DNA of 64,000 nt from Lycocorax pyrrhopterus obiensis. Its lineage: Eukaryota; Chordata; Aves; Passeriformes; Paradisaeidae. The stretch covers positions 11,327,168 to 11,391,167 of the forward strand of contig JACSVZ010000016.1 of NCBI GenBank assembly GCA_014706295.1. The letters run 5' to 3'. Positions 11,401 through 23,700 of this stretch are shown here, in pieces (within the stretch, counting starts at the first letter, position 1; each line of letters begins with the position of its first letter). Both the position numbers and the translations under genes were made by a program. Below the pieces are notes generated by a model, which saw only the letters and a program-made list of their open reading frames with translations, was not told the DNA's origin and made no database searches.

Positions 11401-14348
11401 CTGTCACTCTTGTTGTGTTTGTTTTCATAAGGTGGCTTGCACCCTGAAATGGCAGCCCTTGTGCTGTGTGAAAGACAGCTACTGGGTCAGCCAAACTGGG
11501 CTTTTTAATGAACTTCTGTCTGATAGACTGACTGCTTTGGGGAAAGTAGAAATTATGAAATTATCTATAATAATAGCACATATTTTGGTTGCATTCCAAA
11601 ATTTCTGCATGCTTTCCCTCCTAATTTTTTTTCTTTTTTTGTGTGGTAAGTCTATGGAACAGACTCTTCTGCCATATAGTTTATTCTTTTGACTGCCATT
11701 CTGCTTTTCACTAAGTAAATTAAGATCTAGGCATTTAAACTCAATAGGATTAATCCATATCAGCCCTCCCCAACGAAATAAGCATATGTTGGATGAGTGA
11801 TTGACTAGAGTCTGTGTGCTACCTAAGAAGTGCTTCATTAAGATGTCACTTCAGTTGTGCTGCTTCCCGCTGGACTCCTCACTCAGCAGGAACAGACCCA
11901 GCAATAGTGGGAAAGCTTGGGAAGGTAAGCACGGTACTGACTTGCTGATTGATAGTAACAGCTCAATAAATATTTGTGTGTCGTGTTTAGAAACTTAAAA
12001 ACAGAGATTTAAATATAGGGTATTGTTTAATGTTCAAGAGCATTAATTTTGGAGACTCAGAAATATGAGTTATTTTTCATTGTCACCATGTAAAGTGACA
12101 GTAAACAATGTGACAGAGCTACTGAGTTTTTGTGAAGGTCAGTAGGAGGAGGGTGATTCCTTTGGTGTAGATTTGTAGCTAACTTAAAATCCAAAGCATA
12201 TCAGTTAAAATATTATGTGAAATAAAATGCTTATTTTATATGGTCTCCTCCAAAGACAGGTTTTATCCTTTGTGAAAGAGCTGATGTACCAATAAGCTGA
12301 TTTATCTGTTGATTGCAGTTGATCATTTTATCATCAAATAGTCACTTTTTAGCTACGTATTTCATTTGCCAAACATGTGGAAATTTGCTCTCAAAGTCTG
12401 AACAAGTGTTATGACCTAGGAGTGGTGTAAGAAATATTGATGTTTTCCTTTGAAAGTGTCACAGTTTGGAAAGGCTTTGGACTGTAATCTGGCAACTTCG
12501 GAATGCTGTAACATGTACTGCAGGCTGTGAGAACAAACAACTGTCACTTTATCATGGCACATCTTAAAATGGCTAACACAAAACAAATGTAAATACATTA
12601 CAATTAAGAATACTCAGAATTCGTGTTTCAGCAAAGAGACTCATCACAAAGGTAATCCAGCTTACAGTATTTTCTGTGTTGTATTGTTCCTTATAGTTAG
12701 TACATGGTAGATAACTGTATAATTGTATCTTTCTCACCTTATGGGACATTAGGTAATTAATTTTAAAGCAGCAAATAATTTTTTAAAGTATCATTTTTTG
12801 TTTTGTAAAGATTTTTATTAACCTAACAGTATTTTGTAAGATGAATGTTTTCATGATACTTATAAAATGGAAACAAAAATTCTAATTAACAAAAATCATG
12901 AACACTTTTATGCATTGTTTTCCAGCAGGTGAATGAAATGTTAAATTTTCATTGTTTTAGTAGAAATGCCTAGATATTTCTTATGTTTAGACTTTTTTTT
13001 TTAACTCATGACTTTGTTGCATAATTGCAATGTATGGTTTAAATTCTTAGGGACGTCTGCTCATGTTGTGAGCTCAAACTGTCAAAAAAGATAAGTTGTT
13101 TAAACCCAAGGTTTTTATAGGTTTATATTTTAAAATTTTGATTTCTGATGTTTGCAAAAAAGATGGTAAAATTTTCACCAAAGCATCAGAAATAGTTTTC
13201 ATTAAAGAATATAAAGTTATCTCCCAATCATAGGAATCCTAAGGCTGAGATTTTGAATAATTTAGTTAGAAAAAAATTTGCTCAGAAATTTTGTTCTTTT
13301 TCATCTACAAAATATGATTAAAAATGACAGTTGGCAACAACAACTGTAGATGTTTTATTCTGGCCTAATTAATAAGAACTACAGCACCAGCAAATGAGCT
13401 TCCTGCATGCCCCAGATAGTCTTCTAGTTTAGAAGGTACGAACAATACTCTATTTAGCTTTAGTTACCCAGATTTACTAACGTGCTCCTTTTATCCTCAG
13501 CACTTGGGCAAACATAGCTCCTTAAAGCTATGAGCTGGCAAACAGGTAGCGCTTGGGCATCTGTGGGCTCTGCAGAGACTGGCTTTGACATGCTGCCAGT
13601 TGCTTTTGCCACGTATTGTAGAGGACCCTCCTTTTACCTCTAGCTGGACCAATGAAAAAAGAAACCCAAAAATAACCTATGAATTTTCCATGACAGAAAA
13701 TCCTGGCTTGCTTGCAGTATAGTAGCTGATCAGTCTAATCTAATAATCTTTTGAACCATGTGGAGCTGAAGGAGGCATTAGCGGGTGTCAGAAGGCCATA
13801 CTGCCATCTGATAATTAATGAAAACTGGAAAATACTCTGGCAACATGCATCTATTCAGTGCTATTTTATAATTGCAATTAGCCAGAGTATGAAGAATATG
13901 TGGCTATAAATTCAATTGCTGAGGGCAGAATGAATGCATTTCTATTGTTACTCTTAATGATATTCACATGATTAACTTCTGGGGTGACCTTAAATCTAAG
14001 TTCATTAGTAAGAGTTAGCCTGTGTCTCTCTCTGCTGGAGTTTTACTATTTGTAGCAAGCTGAGGTTTCCTACTTCAGCTTCCAAAGAACAGGCACACGG
14101 CAGGATAAAGGCAGTTTCCTGGAGTGTCACCGTTGTGCTGTTTTAACAACTCCCTCCTGTTCTGCCTCTTAGGCTGTTGGTTCACCGAGAGCTTTGTTCA
14201 TAGTTCTGCTCTTAAGGTTACACGGTAACTAAATGTGTTCTTCATGCTCAGAGAAGTGAAAAATGGCTTATAATGTTCTAGTTGGCTTAAGAAAAACGTC
14301 CTTTTCTGAAGTTATGAATGCCATAGAAGGCTAAAGCCTATTCCTCAG
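5466..14348. other. ATR-PLS1 spacer, left part: no certain gene
   Basis: AT-rich sequence without recognisable coding exons. Open frames of 60-142 codons occur on both strands (for example 10327-10653 and 11264-11692 on plus, 11479-11838 on minus), but none matches a protein I know and none shows paired splice sites. A donor-like GGAAG|gtaagc occurs at 11924/11925 without a supported acceptor. Upstream noncoding exons of PLS1 could lie here and cannot be told from background without RNA data. Confidence 0.6.
13832..13890. repeat. Inverted repeat, 10-bp perfect arms
   Basis: ATACTCTGGC at 13832-13841 and its exact reverse complement at 13881-13890 flank a 39-nt loop. The loop can add a short TGCA/TGCA pairing (13846-13849 with 13873-13876). 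It could be a fold-back, a paired binding site or chance. Confidence 0.5.
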
Positions 14349-14478
14349 CAAAGAATAAAGAGTAACACTATGTCCTACCTCTCAAGTGGCACCGAATCTG
14401 GAAGAAACAGAGGCTTGGGACAAATACTGACAGCCTTGCAAAAGATCAGTGACATTGTAACAGATAAAACAGTCGAAG
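14349..14478 (+). other. Exon-like segment, possible alternative 5' exon
   Basis: The segment is bounded by an acceptor-like site (cctattcctcag) and a perfect consensus donor (AAG|gtgagt). One frame is open across all 130 bases. From an ATG at 14370 it reads 36 codons (starting MSYLSSGTES, ending DIVTDKTVE) plus one base. Spliced to the PLS1 exon at 24869 it would meet a stop after a few codons, so it would act as 5'UTR. Spliced to the exon at 28349 it would be in frame. I do not recognise the peptide, and an open frame of this length is not rare by chance. Confidence 0.3.
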
Positions 14479-15807
14479 GTGAGTACACTTTGATCGGAGT
14501 AGATGGAATGCAAAATCCAGCAAACTCTCAAAAACTGTGAAGCTCATAACTTGTGAAATTGTAATTTGGCACAATTTGTGGGGTTGAGAAAATACACCAG
14601 AATCCCTTTAATTCTAAAATTTCAAGTCTTTCCAGTTACAGAGCAGGGCTTAAAAAGTTAATCTGATAATAATGGGAAGCATTTGAAAACAGAAGACAGG
14701 TGTTATTCTGTATTTCATGGGCTTTTTAGTTGCTTAGGGTCTGACTTGTGATTTTTTTTTTTTTAAAGTTATGTTTGTAATCCAGACTATTGCTTCTGGT
14801 TAGCATTTCTGTTTAGTAATTAACTAGCAATGCTATAGTTTATTAAAGAAGTACAAGAATAATTAAAGCATAAACCCTGACCTTTGAGTCTTATTTGAGA
14901 GTACTGGGACACCCAAAAAGCCTCTCTGTCAAATGAGGGTCCTGTCAACACATCATGTGCTCTGAGTTTTTTATTGATACAGATATTTCAATAAGAATTT
15001 CAGGATGTTTTCCTACTGAAATTTCCTTTAAAAATAATCCATCTTATATTTGTCATTGTAGTTGCGTGCTAACAAAAGCTGCATGTTCCTAAACCTAGAC
15101 AGAGAATGGAAAAGATTAAGTATCATTTGCTGGTGTGTCTTTTAACTCTCTCTTTTGCTGTTGTAAACTTGATATGTAGTGTCAGCCTAGGCACAAAAGA
15201 GTGACTTGAGGATGGAGTTCCTGAATGAACTTGCTGTTAGTAGTGTAGCCTTTCCATTTATATTTTAGTGTAGTTTGCTCTAATGAAATGTCACAGAGAC
15301 ACCAAGCTTGGACTTAAAAAAATAATTCTGTTCTTCAGAGCAGTTACTGGTAATCAAATGGGTTTTATGAGCAAACTGTTTCCTAGTTTCTCATCAAATT
15401 TTCTCTGTTAATGATACTCTTTCCATCTAACATGTATTTGCATGTTAAAACTGCTATGATGCTTTGACCTTCGTAGGAATTCATTTTGCCACAATTGCTG
15501 TGTTTGGCTGTTGTAGTGTTGGTTCAGCCTATTTTTCCCTTGCTTTTGGTCTCAGCATCTGAGCTTCCAGTGTTAATTGGAACGCATGATCCTTGCCAAC
15601 TGTGGCCCTCCGGAGACAGGGCATTTTCCAGGTCACTGGGTGGATGCATCCAGAAGTGATGCACAAGCAAAGATACTCATGTGGGGACAAGGCCGGTGAG
15701 GCAAGGGAAGCCTTTGGAATTGGAAGAGCAAAAAAGATGCTTGATGGGAGCTTGTACAAGTTCTCCAGGAAGGACGGTCTAGCACGTTTGTGTACAGGGA
15801 AGCCAAA

Positions 15808-15820
15808 TGATGAGTCAGCA
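15808..15820. promoter_or_regulatory. MARE/ARE-like site
   Basis: TGATGAGTCAGCA matches 12 of 13 positions of the T-MARE TGCTGAGTCAGCA and contains the ARE core TGAGTCAGC. Such sites bind small-Maf heterodimers with NRF2, NF-E2 or BACH, and AP-1. It lies about 9 kb upstream of the PLS1 start codon. The call is by motif only. Confidence 0.35.
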
Positions 15821-18196
15821 CGGGACATAGGTTTCAGTATAATAAACTGATTTTTGGAGAGTATCAAATGATCCATTCAGAAGACAAATTATATTACTGG
15901 TGAGAAGAGATAAGAATATGTCAGATAAATGAAACAATACATTATATTGATTGAACTTTTTCTGTTCAAGGCTCAGTCAAATGGTTCCTGCACCAGTGTA
16001 AACATTTTGATCTTTACACATGTGAAGAAGTTTCTTCTACCAATTCACCTTAATTCTAACTGTTACTTCCTTGCTAATTAGTTTGAATGTAGTTCTGCAA
16101 TCATGGATTACTTAAATACATTGCCATGTGTGAAATGGAAAAGCAGGAGTTTTGCTTTGAGAACAGTGCCTTTAAATGTTTAATTTATGTTCAAAACTCC
16201 AGCTTCAGATTCTTGGATAAAAAGATGAGATGGTGGCGTTGCTTTACTTCTGTTAGCATTATTATTGTGGGTTACAGTGGGCAGTTTAAGTGGTGTTCTT
16301 GAGCTGTCTAAGCAAAACACATTAATGACTAAGAGGACTGAAGTTTTTCATTGGAAATACATGTGACTTTAATTGCAAATAGAAGTGGACCCGATTGTGA
16401 CTATGTCATATAACAGAAGCACAGAGATGAAAACAGGTCTCTCAAGTGTAAGCCACATAGCAGAAATGGGCAGCAAGTTTTATACCAGGACTTGTGAATT
16501 TCCTTTGTAAGCGCTAGTTTTAACCGTGTCAGTAGAAGGTAAAAAATATTCTAGACTCTGGACAGTAAGGTGGAAGCTAAAGCAACACTAAAATGATTTA
16601 CACTGGGAAGGTTAGAACCACACCCACAAAGGTCATGTGTATTACACTCCTAGTGGTTTCTACAAATGTATTTTCCAATAGGCTTGAGGGGACACTTGTT
16701 ACAGGATTTGCTCAACAAGTGGAAGGTCTTCTGTATCATCTTGTGTCTCCCAAGAGAATTCCCTAGTCCCACTTCTGACCCTGTTTTTGCCTATTGTTTC
16801 CTGTCTTTGTGTTGCAGTTGTGTGTCATTAACACCATGTAAATTTTATTGCTGGATGCAAGACTTTCTTATTGGAAAATCAAAATATTAGTGTGTCTGTG
16901 ACTTTCTGTGTAATGAGCTATGGAACTGAGACTTTGAGTGTTTACACTAACACTTGTATTTCCATAGCAGCACCAAACAAGAACTGCTTCTGTCTCTCTT
17001 GGAAGGAGATTGCAGTTGCATTACACTTAAGTTATTTGTTTCTAAAGTTTTTCATTTCTTTATTTATGGCACGATTACTAGAGATGCTAAAAATCCACAA
17101 ATCCAGCTGACTCCAGTTGAAGCTGTTGGAATACAACTGAAAAACTTGTTCTTAATAGCCATGGTACCTTTGCTGTGGTAATAAGGAAGACGTCCTGTAC
17201 CTGAATGCCAAAGTAACTAATCTCCTTTAGGCCAGCTGTAAGGCTTGATAGGATGTTCGAGAGCTGAAGTGCTTTAGGTTGGTGGCACATCTTCCGAGCT
17301 TCTGATGTCATCCAGGCATTTACACTTGTGTCTCCAAGCTGTTTGCCTACCAAGTCATAGGCTCAAACATCTTTAAAAAGACATGACAGGACCATCCTTT
17401 TGTACCGTAGAATGTAGTAACTCTATTCTTGTTTTTCTATTTCATAATCTGCTTTAACTCACAATGAATTCAGAAAACACTTTTTAGTGGAAACAGTCTT
17501 ATTAGTGGATAGTTGGTATGTTTATGTTAAAAATTAGGTCCTTATGCCTTTTGTGTTCTTGATTAAATATTTGTGTTGAGGAATGAAAACCATGAAAGAT
17601 GTTGAGATAGCATAAAAAGTAATTAAGATTTATGGCTTGAGTCTATTCAAGTTCTTACTACGCTTCCATTTTCCTTGTGTCTGTACTTCTCTTGACATAA
17701 TTTGGATACCATGTACATGTTTATCGAACTTTCGCCAAGGTAAGGGCTGTTCATAATAAAAGTGAGAGCAAGTGCCACTTTAGGAGATTCACTGTATCCA
17801 ACTTTTACTTTGGGTCAGAGTTTTTTGAATCTAACCGTGTTAAAAATTCAGTAGGGAAACTTTATTTTTGTGTCCCTTAATTTGTTGTTGTATTTTGGCA
17901 CATGTTTATTATTTTGTATTGTATACTTCGATTCTGTACTCCATAATTTATTGGAAAGGTAATGTATTTAAATTACATAAAATATGAAGATTGTTAAGAT
18001 ACTGAATCTTGAAATTTTCATGACATAAAACATAAATCTCATCTCAAAAGTTGGATGATTTTGCTTCAGGTTGAGGTACATTGTTTTTGTAGACAATCTG
18101 ATCTTGTGTTCTGAAAAACATAATTATTGTGTTTTATCAAGAGATCTGTAAGAAAAAATCTTGTTTCTGTTTTTCTAATACTGATTTGCCTGGTAT

Positions 18197-18261
18197 TTTC
18201 AGGTCCTAAAGAAAAGCTGCTTCTTGCATGGAAGCAGCTTTGTTTATATATTTACCTGGAA
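18197..18261. ncRNA. Hairpin with miRNA-precursor-like shape (candidate only)
   Basis: The inner stem is a perfect 11-bp inverted repeat (AAAGCTGCTTC at 18213-18223, GAAGCAGCTTT at 18231-18241) around a 7-nt loop. An outer stem of 8 pairs (18197-18204 with 18254-18261, one wobble) is separated from it by an asymmetric internal loop. Total length is about 65 nt. No known miRNA seed was recognised. It may be a chance fold. Confidence 0.25.
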
Positions 18262-19904
18262 CTGGTTTGCTATCAGGTAGGGAGCCCTGGACACACTGTA
18301 TTACAGAAATAAACAGATTTAACTCCTTTGCTGTTCTGTTACTTGCAAAAATGATCTAACCAGAACTAGTATTAAGAATGACAGTATTTATAAACATCAG
18401 AAAATATGATTAGAATGTAGTAACTTGTGTGCACAGCTCTTCAGGGCTGGTGCTACTGACTTGTGTCAGCTCAGTGTCCCGGTTTCACAGAGAATGTCAC
18501 TATTTCAGATTTGCTCTTGATGACAATACTCACAGCTGGAAGCAGGTGAAACCTGTAGAAATCTTAGAAAAATAGCTAATTAACCAAAGCAGAATGGGTC
18601 ACGTGATCTGAGATAATCCATTTGGGCAAATTCAGCCCAAAATGTTGGTGTAGCTAAACTGTAAACAGGTTAGGTTTGCAGGTTTCGTGAAAGGTGCGTC
18701 CAGCATGCAATAGCCTTTTTTTCAAAATTACTTCCCTACAAGTGGTATAGGAATAGGTAAGGTTTCTGTTGATATATTTTGAGTGCTGAATGCACCAATA
18801 CAAAGCACAGGCAGTTTGAGATCCTCTTGAATGATGCATGCAAAGGAAACTGCGTGAAACTGATACTGTTGATAAATTTGCATGGCTATTCTGTACACTC
18901 AGCAGCCAAGGGAAGCTGGAGTCATTGTGTTTGCATGAAAAGGTATCTTTCTGAAATAAGCTTTTATCTGCCTTATAAGAGAGTTGCTCTTAATCCTGGC
19001 CTGAGCCTCATGAAATTGTTCTGTACTTTCGGCATAGTAAGTGAACTCAGACCAGGCCCATGACCAGTCTAACAGTTAGATATCTGAGCTTGTTTTACTG
19101 TTTATTTGTAAGTCATCCAGGTTTATCTTGAAGGCATAGTGGAAATGTTGATTCTGTTATTCACCAGAGTTACTGTACTATGTTGAATAAATTCTTATGG
19201 AGTGAGTGATTAATTTCAGTGTACATCTAGTCCTCCTTCCATGAGATAAATATTTCATGGACACAAAATTAATCACTGTGGCTGGTTTGATAGCCTTCCT
19301 TTAGCAAAGGTCAGTGCATACAGTTTTGGATGAAGTTAAAAATACTGGTTTTTCCCTCTTAAATTGTACCTTGTTCACTATGTAATGCCATTCATAAAAG
19401 ACTGAGGAAAATTCCATGAGTTATTGGTTTGTATGTTGATTATTGGTTTATATAATATTTCTTCATTGTTATCCTCTAACTTCTAGTAATCAAATACTTT
19501 TTATCATCATAAATACATCCAGTCACGTTTATAAGCCCAGACTGAGAAACATTCTCTGAGTGTTCCAGGTTGTGAAGCTTCAGATTGACTGTATGATATT
19601 GCAAGAACTTTGCTCTTCATACTACTCTGCTAATAACTGTAACTGATACCATAATTATACCCCATCTCGTCTTTCAAAAATTAGCCACGTGTTTGCAGTA
19701 TCTTTATGTATATATACACACAGGTATATGTAAGTATGTAGCAAATTACTTTGACCTTTTGGTGCTCTCCCATTTTTAAGATTGACAGGCATCCTCTTTG
19801 CTGCATTTGGAGTGGATCTATTTTTTTCTCTTTTTTCTTTACAAAACCCAGTGCTCATCATTTTACAGGTGTATTAGTTTAGTTCTTTCGGAACTAATTA
19901 GAGA

Positions 19905-20403
19905 TCTGGCCACACCTGGGATACTGTGTCCAGTTTTGATTCCTGCCACAAAGAAAGATGTGGACAGGCTGGAGAGGGTCCAGAAAAGGGCCACAAAGAT
20001 AATCAGAGAACCAGGAAGCTGACACAGGAGAAAAGACCAAGAGAACTGGGTTTGCTCAGCCTTGAGAAAAGGTTTAGGGGAGACCTTGTCATCATGTTCC
20101 AGTATTTAAAGGATGGTTACTCCCTTTTACAAGAAGCAACATGGAAAAGAGGAGGGGCAATATCTACAAGTTGCTCCTGGGGACATTCTAATTGGTCACA
20201 AGAAGACAATTTTTCACAAAGAGAACAGTCAGCCATTGGAATAATCTCCCCAGGGTAGTGGTGGATTCCCCAACACTGGATACTTCTAAGATTTGGCTGG
20301 GCAGACTGCTGGACCATCTTGTCTAGAGAGTGCTTTTGCCGAGAGAGGTTGGACTGGCTGATCCTTGAGGTGCCTCCCAACCTGGCATTCTGTGATTCCA
20401 TGA
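19905..20403 (+). repeat. CR1 LINE, 3' part (end of ORF2 plus 3'UTR), broken
   Basis: The sequence begins in the CR1 block that reads like the last part of ORF2 (gggatactgtgtccagtttt, ggctggagagggtccagaa, gggccacaaagat). It continues through cagccttgagaaaaggttt and ggggagaccttgtcatcatg, and ends at the CR1 tail attctgtgattcc. It is 5'-truncated, with small deletions and frame breaks, so it is an old inactive copy. Open frames in it are remnants. Confidence 0.92.
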
Positions 20404-20604
20404 CTGTGCCACAATCAAGGCTTCTTTCACTTTGGATAACATACAGTGTGAATGCTGAAAGCCTGGATGCAGAGAGATTTCTCAGTTTTTTGACAGTGTC
20501 TGTGTGAAAGCCTTGCTTTCTCACGGACGCTATGGGAAAACAGTGGAAAGATTTTGTAAACTATGGCATTGTTATGATACCAATGAGAAAATATCTGCAG
20601 TAAG

Positions 20605-20784
20605 TGTTGTTGGGTTCAGCCACTCCCTCTGGGGGGTGGTTGGTCAGTGAACCAATAACCTTATGTCAGTCCAGCATGCTAAGGCATATAAGTGAATTTG
20701 TAATTAATAAAGTGTTGGTTTTTTCTCACCCTAAACCGTCCATGTTGCTTTATTCCTCGGTCTCTGCTCACTAGTGACAATACA
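20605..20784 (+). mobile_element. Possible solo LTR of an endogenous retrovirus
   Basis: The segment begins TGTTG and can be ended at ..CA. In order it holds a CCAAT box (20652-20656), a TATA-like CATATAAG (20685-20692) and an AATAAA (20706-20711), then a pyrimidine-rich U5-like stretch. That order over about 180 bp is typical of a compact avian LTR. I could not find a convincing target-site duplication, and no internal viral genes are present, so the borders and the call are tentative. Confidence 0.4.
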
Positions 20785-23700
20785 GTGCATTTCTTTCCTA
20801 ATAATGTCTCCTGCAGCCTTATCACTGATATGGGAAAGAAAAGCTATCTTTCTGTATCCTATATCAGGGCAAACAATAATAACAAAACTATAAAGTCACT
20901 GAACTCTAATGATTATTCATTTTGTCATAAAGATTGAGACTTATCACAATAAGATAAAAACTTCATCTCCAGTAAGTTAAGAAAAGGTAATCCCCACTGC
21001 TGTTTTATTACAGACCACCAGTGCAACACCTAAAACAATTTGTCTTTTTACAGTGTTAAAGGATCGATTCAGTTGGCCCCTAATCATCTTTATGTTTGAA
21101 GGACAAGAATAATCTTGGCATAAGTAAAAAGTTCTTTCAGTCTAAGCTCAGTTGGGGAGGGGAAATGAAGAAATAAACGGAACAAACAAACTTGGGTAGT
21201 TTTATCTTCTTGGAAAACATCAGAAATCTCTGTGTGTGTGTTCATATCAAGGTAACATTCTGTATGTTAGTTCCATTGCTCAAATCTTTATTATATGCAA
21301 ATATTTTCAGCAGTTTTTAATTAGTCTTTCCTCTTCTTTCCTTACTGACTAAAGGGAGTATGCAATGTATATTCTTGTTTTAAAGTTCCTTTTGTGTGTC
21401 TTATACCTTATAATGCATTATTTTCTCACTAAGACTGGATGGAACTCCTAGTTTTTCCTGGTGAGAGATTAAAAGACACTGATAGTGCTTGACAGTTACC
21501 CTGTTTTCATCACGTCAATTTAAAGAGTCCTGGATAACTAATCCAGGAATACTACAGGTTAAACTGTATTTTGTGGGGATTTTTTTTCCATTAAAATCTA
21601 TAGCAGGTTTGAGTCAAAGCCAAATAAGAGAAGGAGAATTTTCATGTTTTGTAATTATAGATAGTACATAGTAATAACCAGCTGGTTGTTGACATAAAAG
21701 CACAACCTGTATATGCAAATGATGCTCTCTTGGCTATCATTAGAGACAACAGCTTTAAGAATGATGCAGCAATAGGCAGTATTTGCAGCAGAGACAGAGG
21801 AGGTGTGTCCCTGATGCCAGACAAAAAGAACAGCAACAAAAGAAAATAAGCTCTCGAGTCAGCATTCTAAACTCCATTGTCACTGCAGTAGCAGCTGCGT
21901 GTGGAAATGAGGCAAATAGAATTTGAAATGAAGAGCTGGAAAAGAAATTGCCACTTGCCTGCATGGATGGAGACAACTATCGGGCCTGATTGCCAATTAA
22001 CTGCTCTGTTTTTTCTGACAGCTTTGAGAACAGGTCAAAAATGTGGCAGGAACTGCTCTTTGCCCTACTCACTTCATCCTTTCTGGTTGTTCAGCCACAG
22101 ATACTCCTCTGCACACAAAGAAATACCACGATGGTACCGCCAGTAGTTTGTCTTATGTTGGATGTGGATGATTTCCAGGAGACTCCAGTGAATTGTCTTT
22201 AGATTGAAAAAGCCTTCCAGGCATAGAAAGCAGACTAGGACTACATAAATATTGTCAGTTCACATTAAGCATATTTTCAAGGACTAAAAATAGGATCAAG
22301 GGCACTTCATCAGCATTAAACAGTGTTTGTACCTATCCTGTCCTGGAGCAGCAGGAAATGGTTTAATGTAGGCATAGACTACAGAAAATCTAAGTGTCAC
22401 ATGAATGCCCTCAGAGTACAGAGATATGTTCTCTGTAAATGAATATACCTTTCAACAGGTAGTCATAGTTCTAAGACCCAGGTAAAAAAGGAGGCTAAAT
22501 CTTGTCAGAATTGCCTGTGAACTGAGTCATCTTGGGTGGTGGCGAGCTTGGGTGTGCAAGGTATTTATTAGCTTAGGTAGAAGGTCCTTGTTTCCGTACT
22601 GAAATTGTCTGAAATGTCTGATGAGTTAAGGTGTTGTCTCTGTTCAGACTGTCTCTCCTGAATGCCCGAACCATGATTGCAGCATTTCTGCCATTTAATT
22701 GACCAGATAATTTACCCTGTAATGATATCATAGGCTATATAAGGCTGTCTCTAGAGCAGTTATTAGCTTTATTTATCTGCTTCATTCAAGAACAGATGTT
22801 TCTACTGTGTAACTGAAATAATCAGCGTCTTTGGAAATCAAAGATTTCTATTTTATGAAATAGACTATGATGGCAAATGTAGATTAATAATCATAAAAGG
22901 GCAGGAGTGAAAATAATTGCATGCAACTTTGCAGAAATTTAAAAGATCTGAGTCATGATAATGGTAAATAGTTAAAAACACTAATGGTGCCAGCAAAAAT
23001 GCTGTTGTCTTTTATACTTGCAGAGCTAGATATTTCACTTATGCTTTGTCATGCCATTTCTGTATTTCAGAGGAGTGTCATCTGTTTGGGATGGGTTTTT
23101 TTTAGATTTGGAGCGCTTTAAATTTCCTTAGTAATTTGCATTTTAATGTTTTATTTTTTTCACCAATTTTTCCACAGTTCATTATTTCCTTAATTGCCAC
23201 ATCAGGTTCCCAGTGAAGGTACTTGCACTTACAGAAACATCTGTGTGAAGGGTTATTTTTTTCTGAATATATATTTTAATTTTTTTTCTTTTGAGTATGA
23301 AGACTGCTACATGCTGTTAGTAAGCTTAGCAAAATGGGTAAGAAGGATTTTAGTACTTAAATAAGATCTAGTGACATGAAGGAAAAAGACTTAACTTGCC
23401 ACCCACACTCAAGGCCACATCCTATGTGACCCACAGGAACAGTCCCAGTGAAGACACAGAAAATACTAACCCAAGTAAAGTAGACAAGATCTATTTAAAA
23501 TAACCCACTGTTGTTTAAGAACTCTGTTTATATAGCATCATGGAAGAAAAATTTTCCATAAAAGTTGGGAAACAAAGGTACAGTCTTTCCTAAGGGCGTC
23601 CAGCATGATTCATGGTAAAACCAATAGTTGAAATCAAGTTTCCTCTTCTAGGGTCTTGTCCAGTGGGTAGCAGTCCTGTTTTGTTGGTAGGCTCAGTTTT

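Noticed and set aside
10327..11838. Open frames of 108, 142 and 119 codons in the ATR-PLS1 spacer
   Set aside because: No recognised motif, no start context or splice structure, and overlapping frames on both strands. Noted as unexplained spacer only.
19798..20524. Several 60-135 codon frames
   Set aside because: They lie in the decayed CR1 copy; the sense remnant is broken and the antisense frames have no meaning.
21713..21720. Octamer ATGCAAAT
   Set aside because: An 8-base match is expected about once per strand in 64 kb by chance; there is no supporting context.
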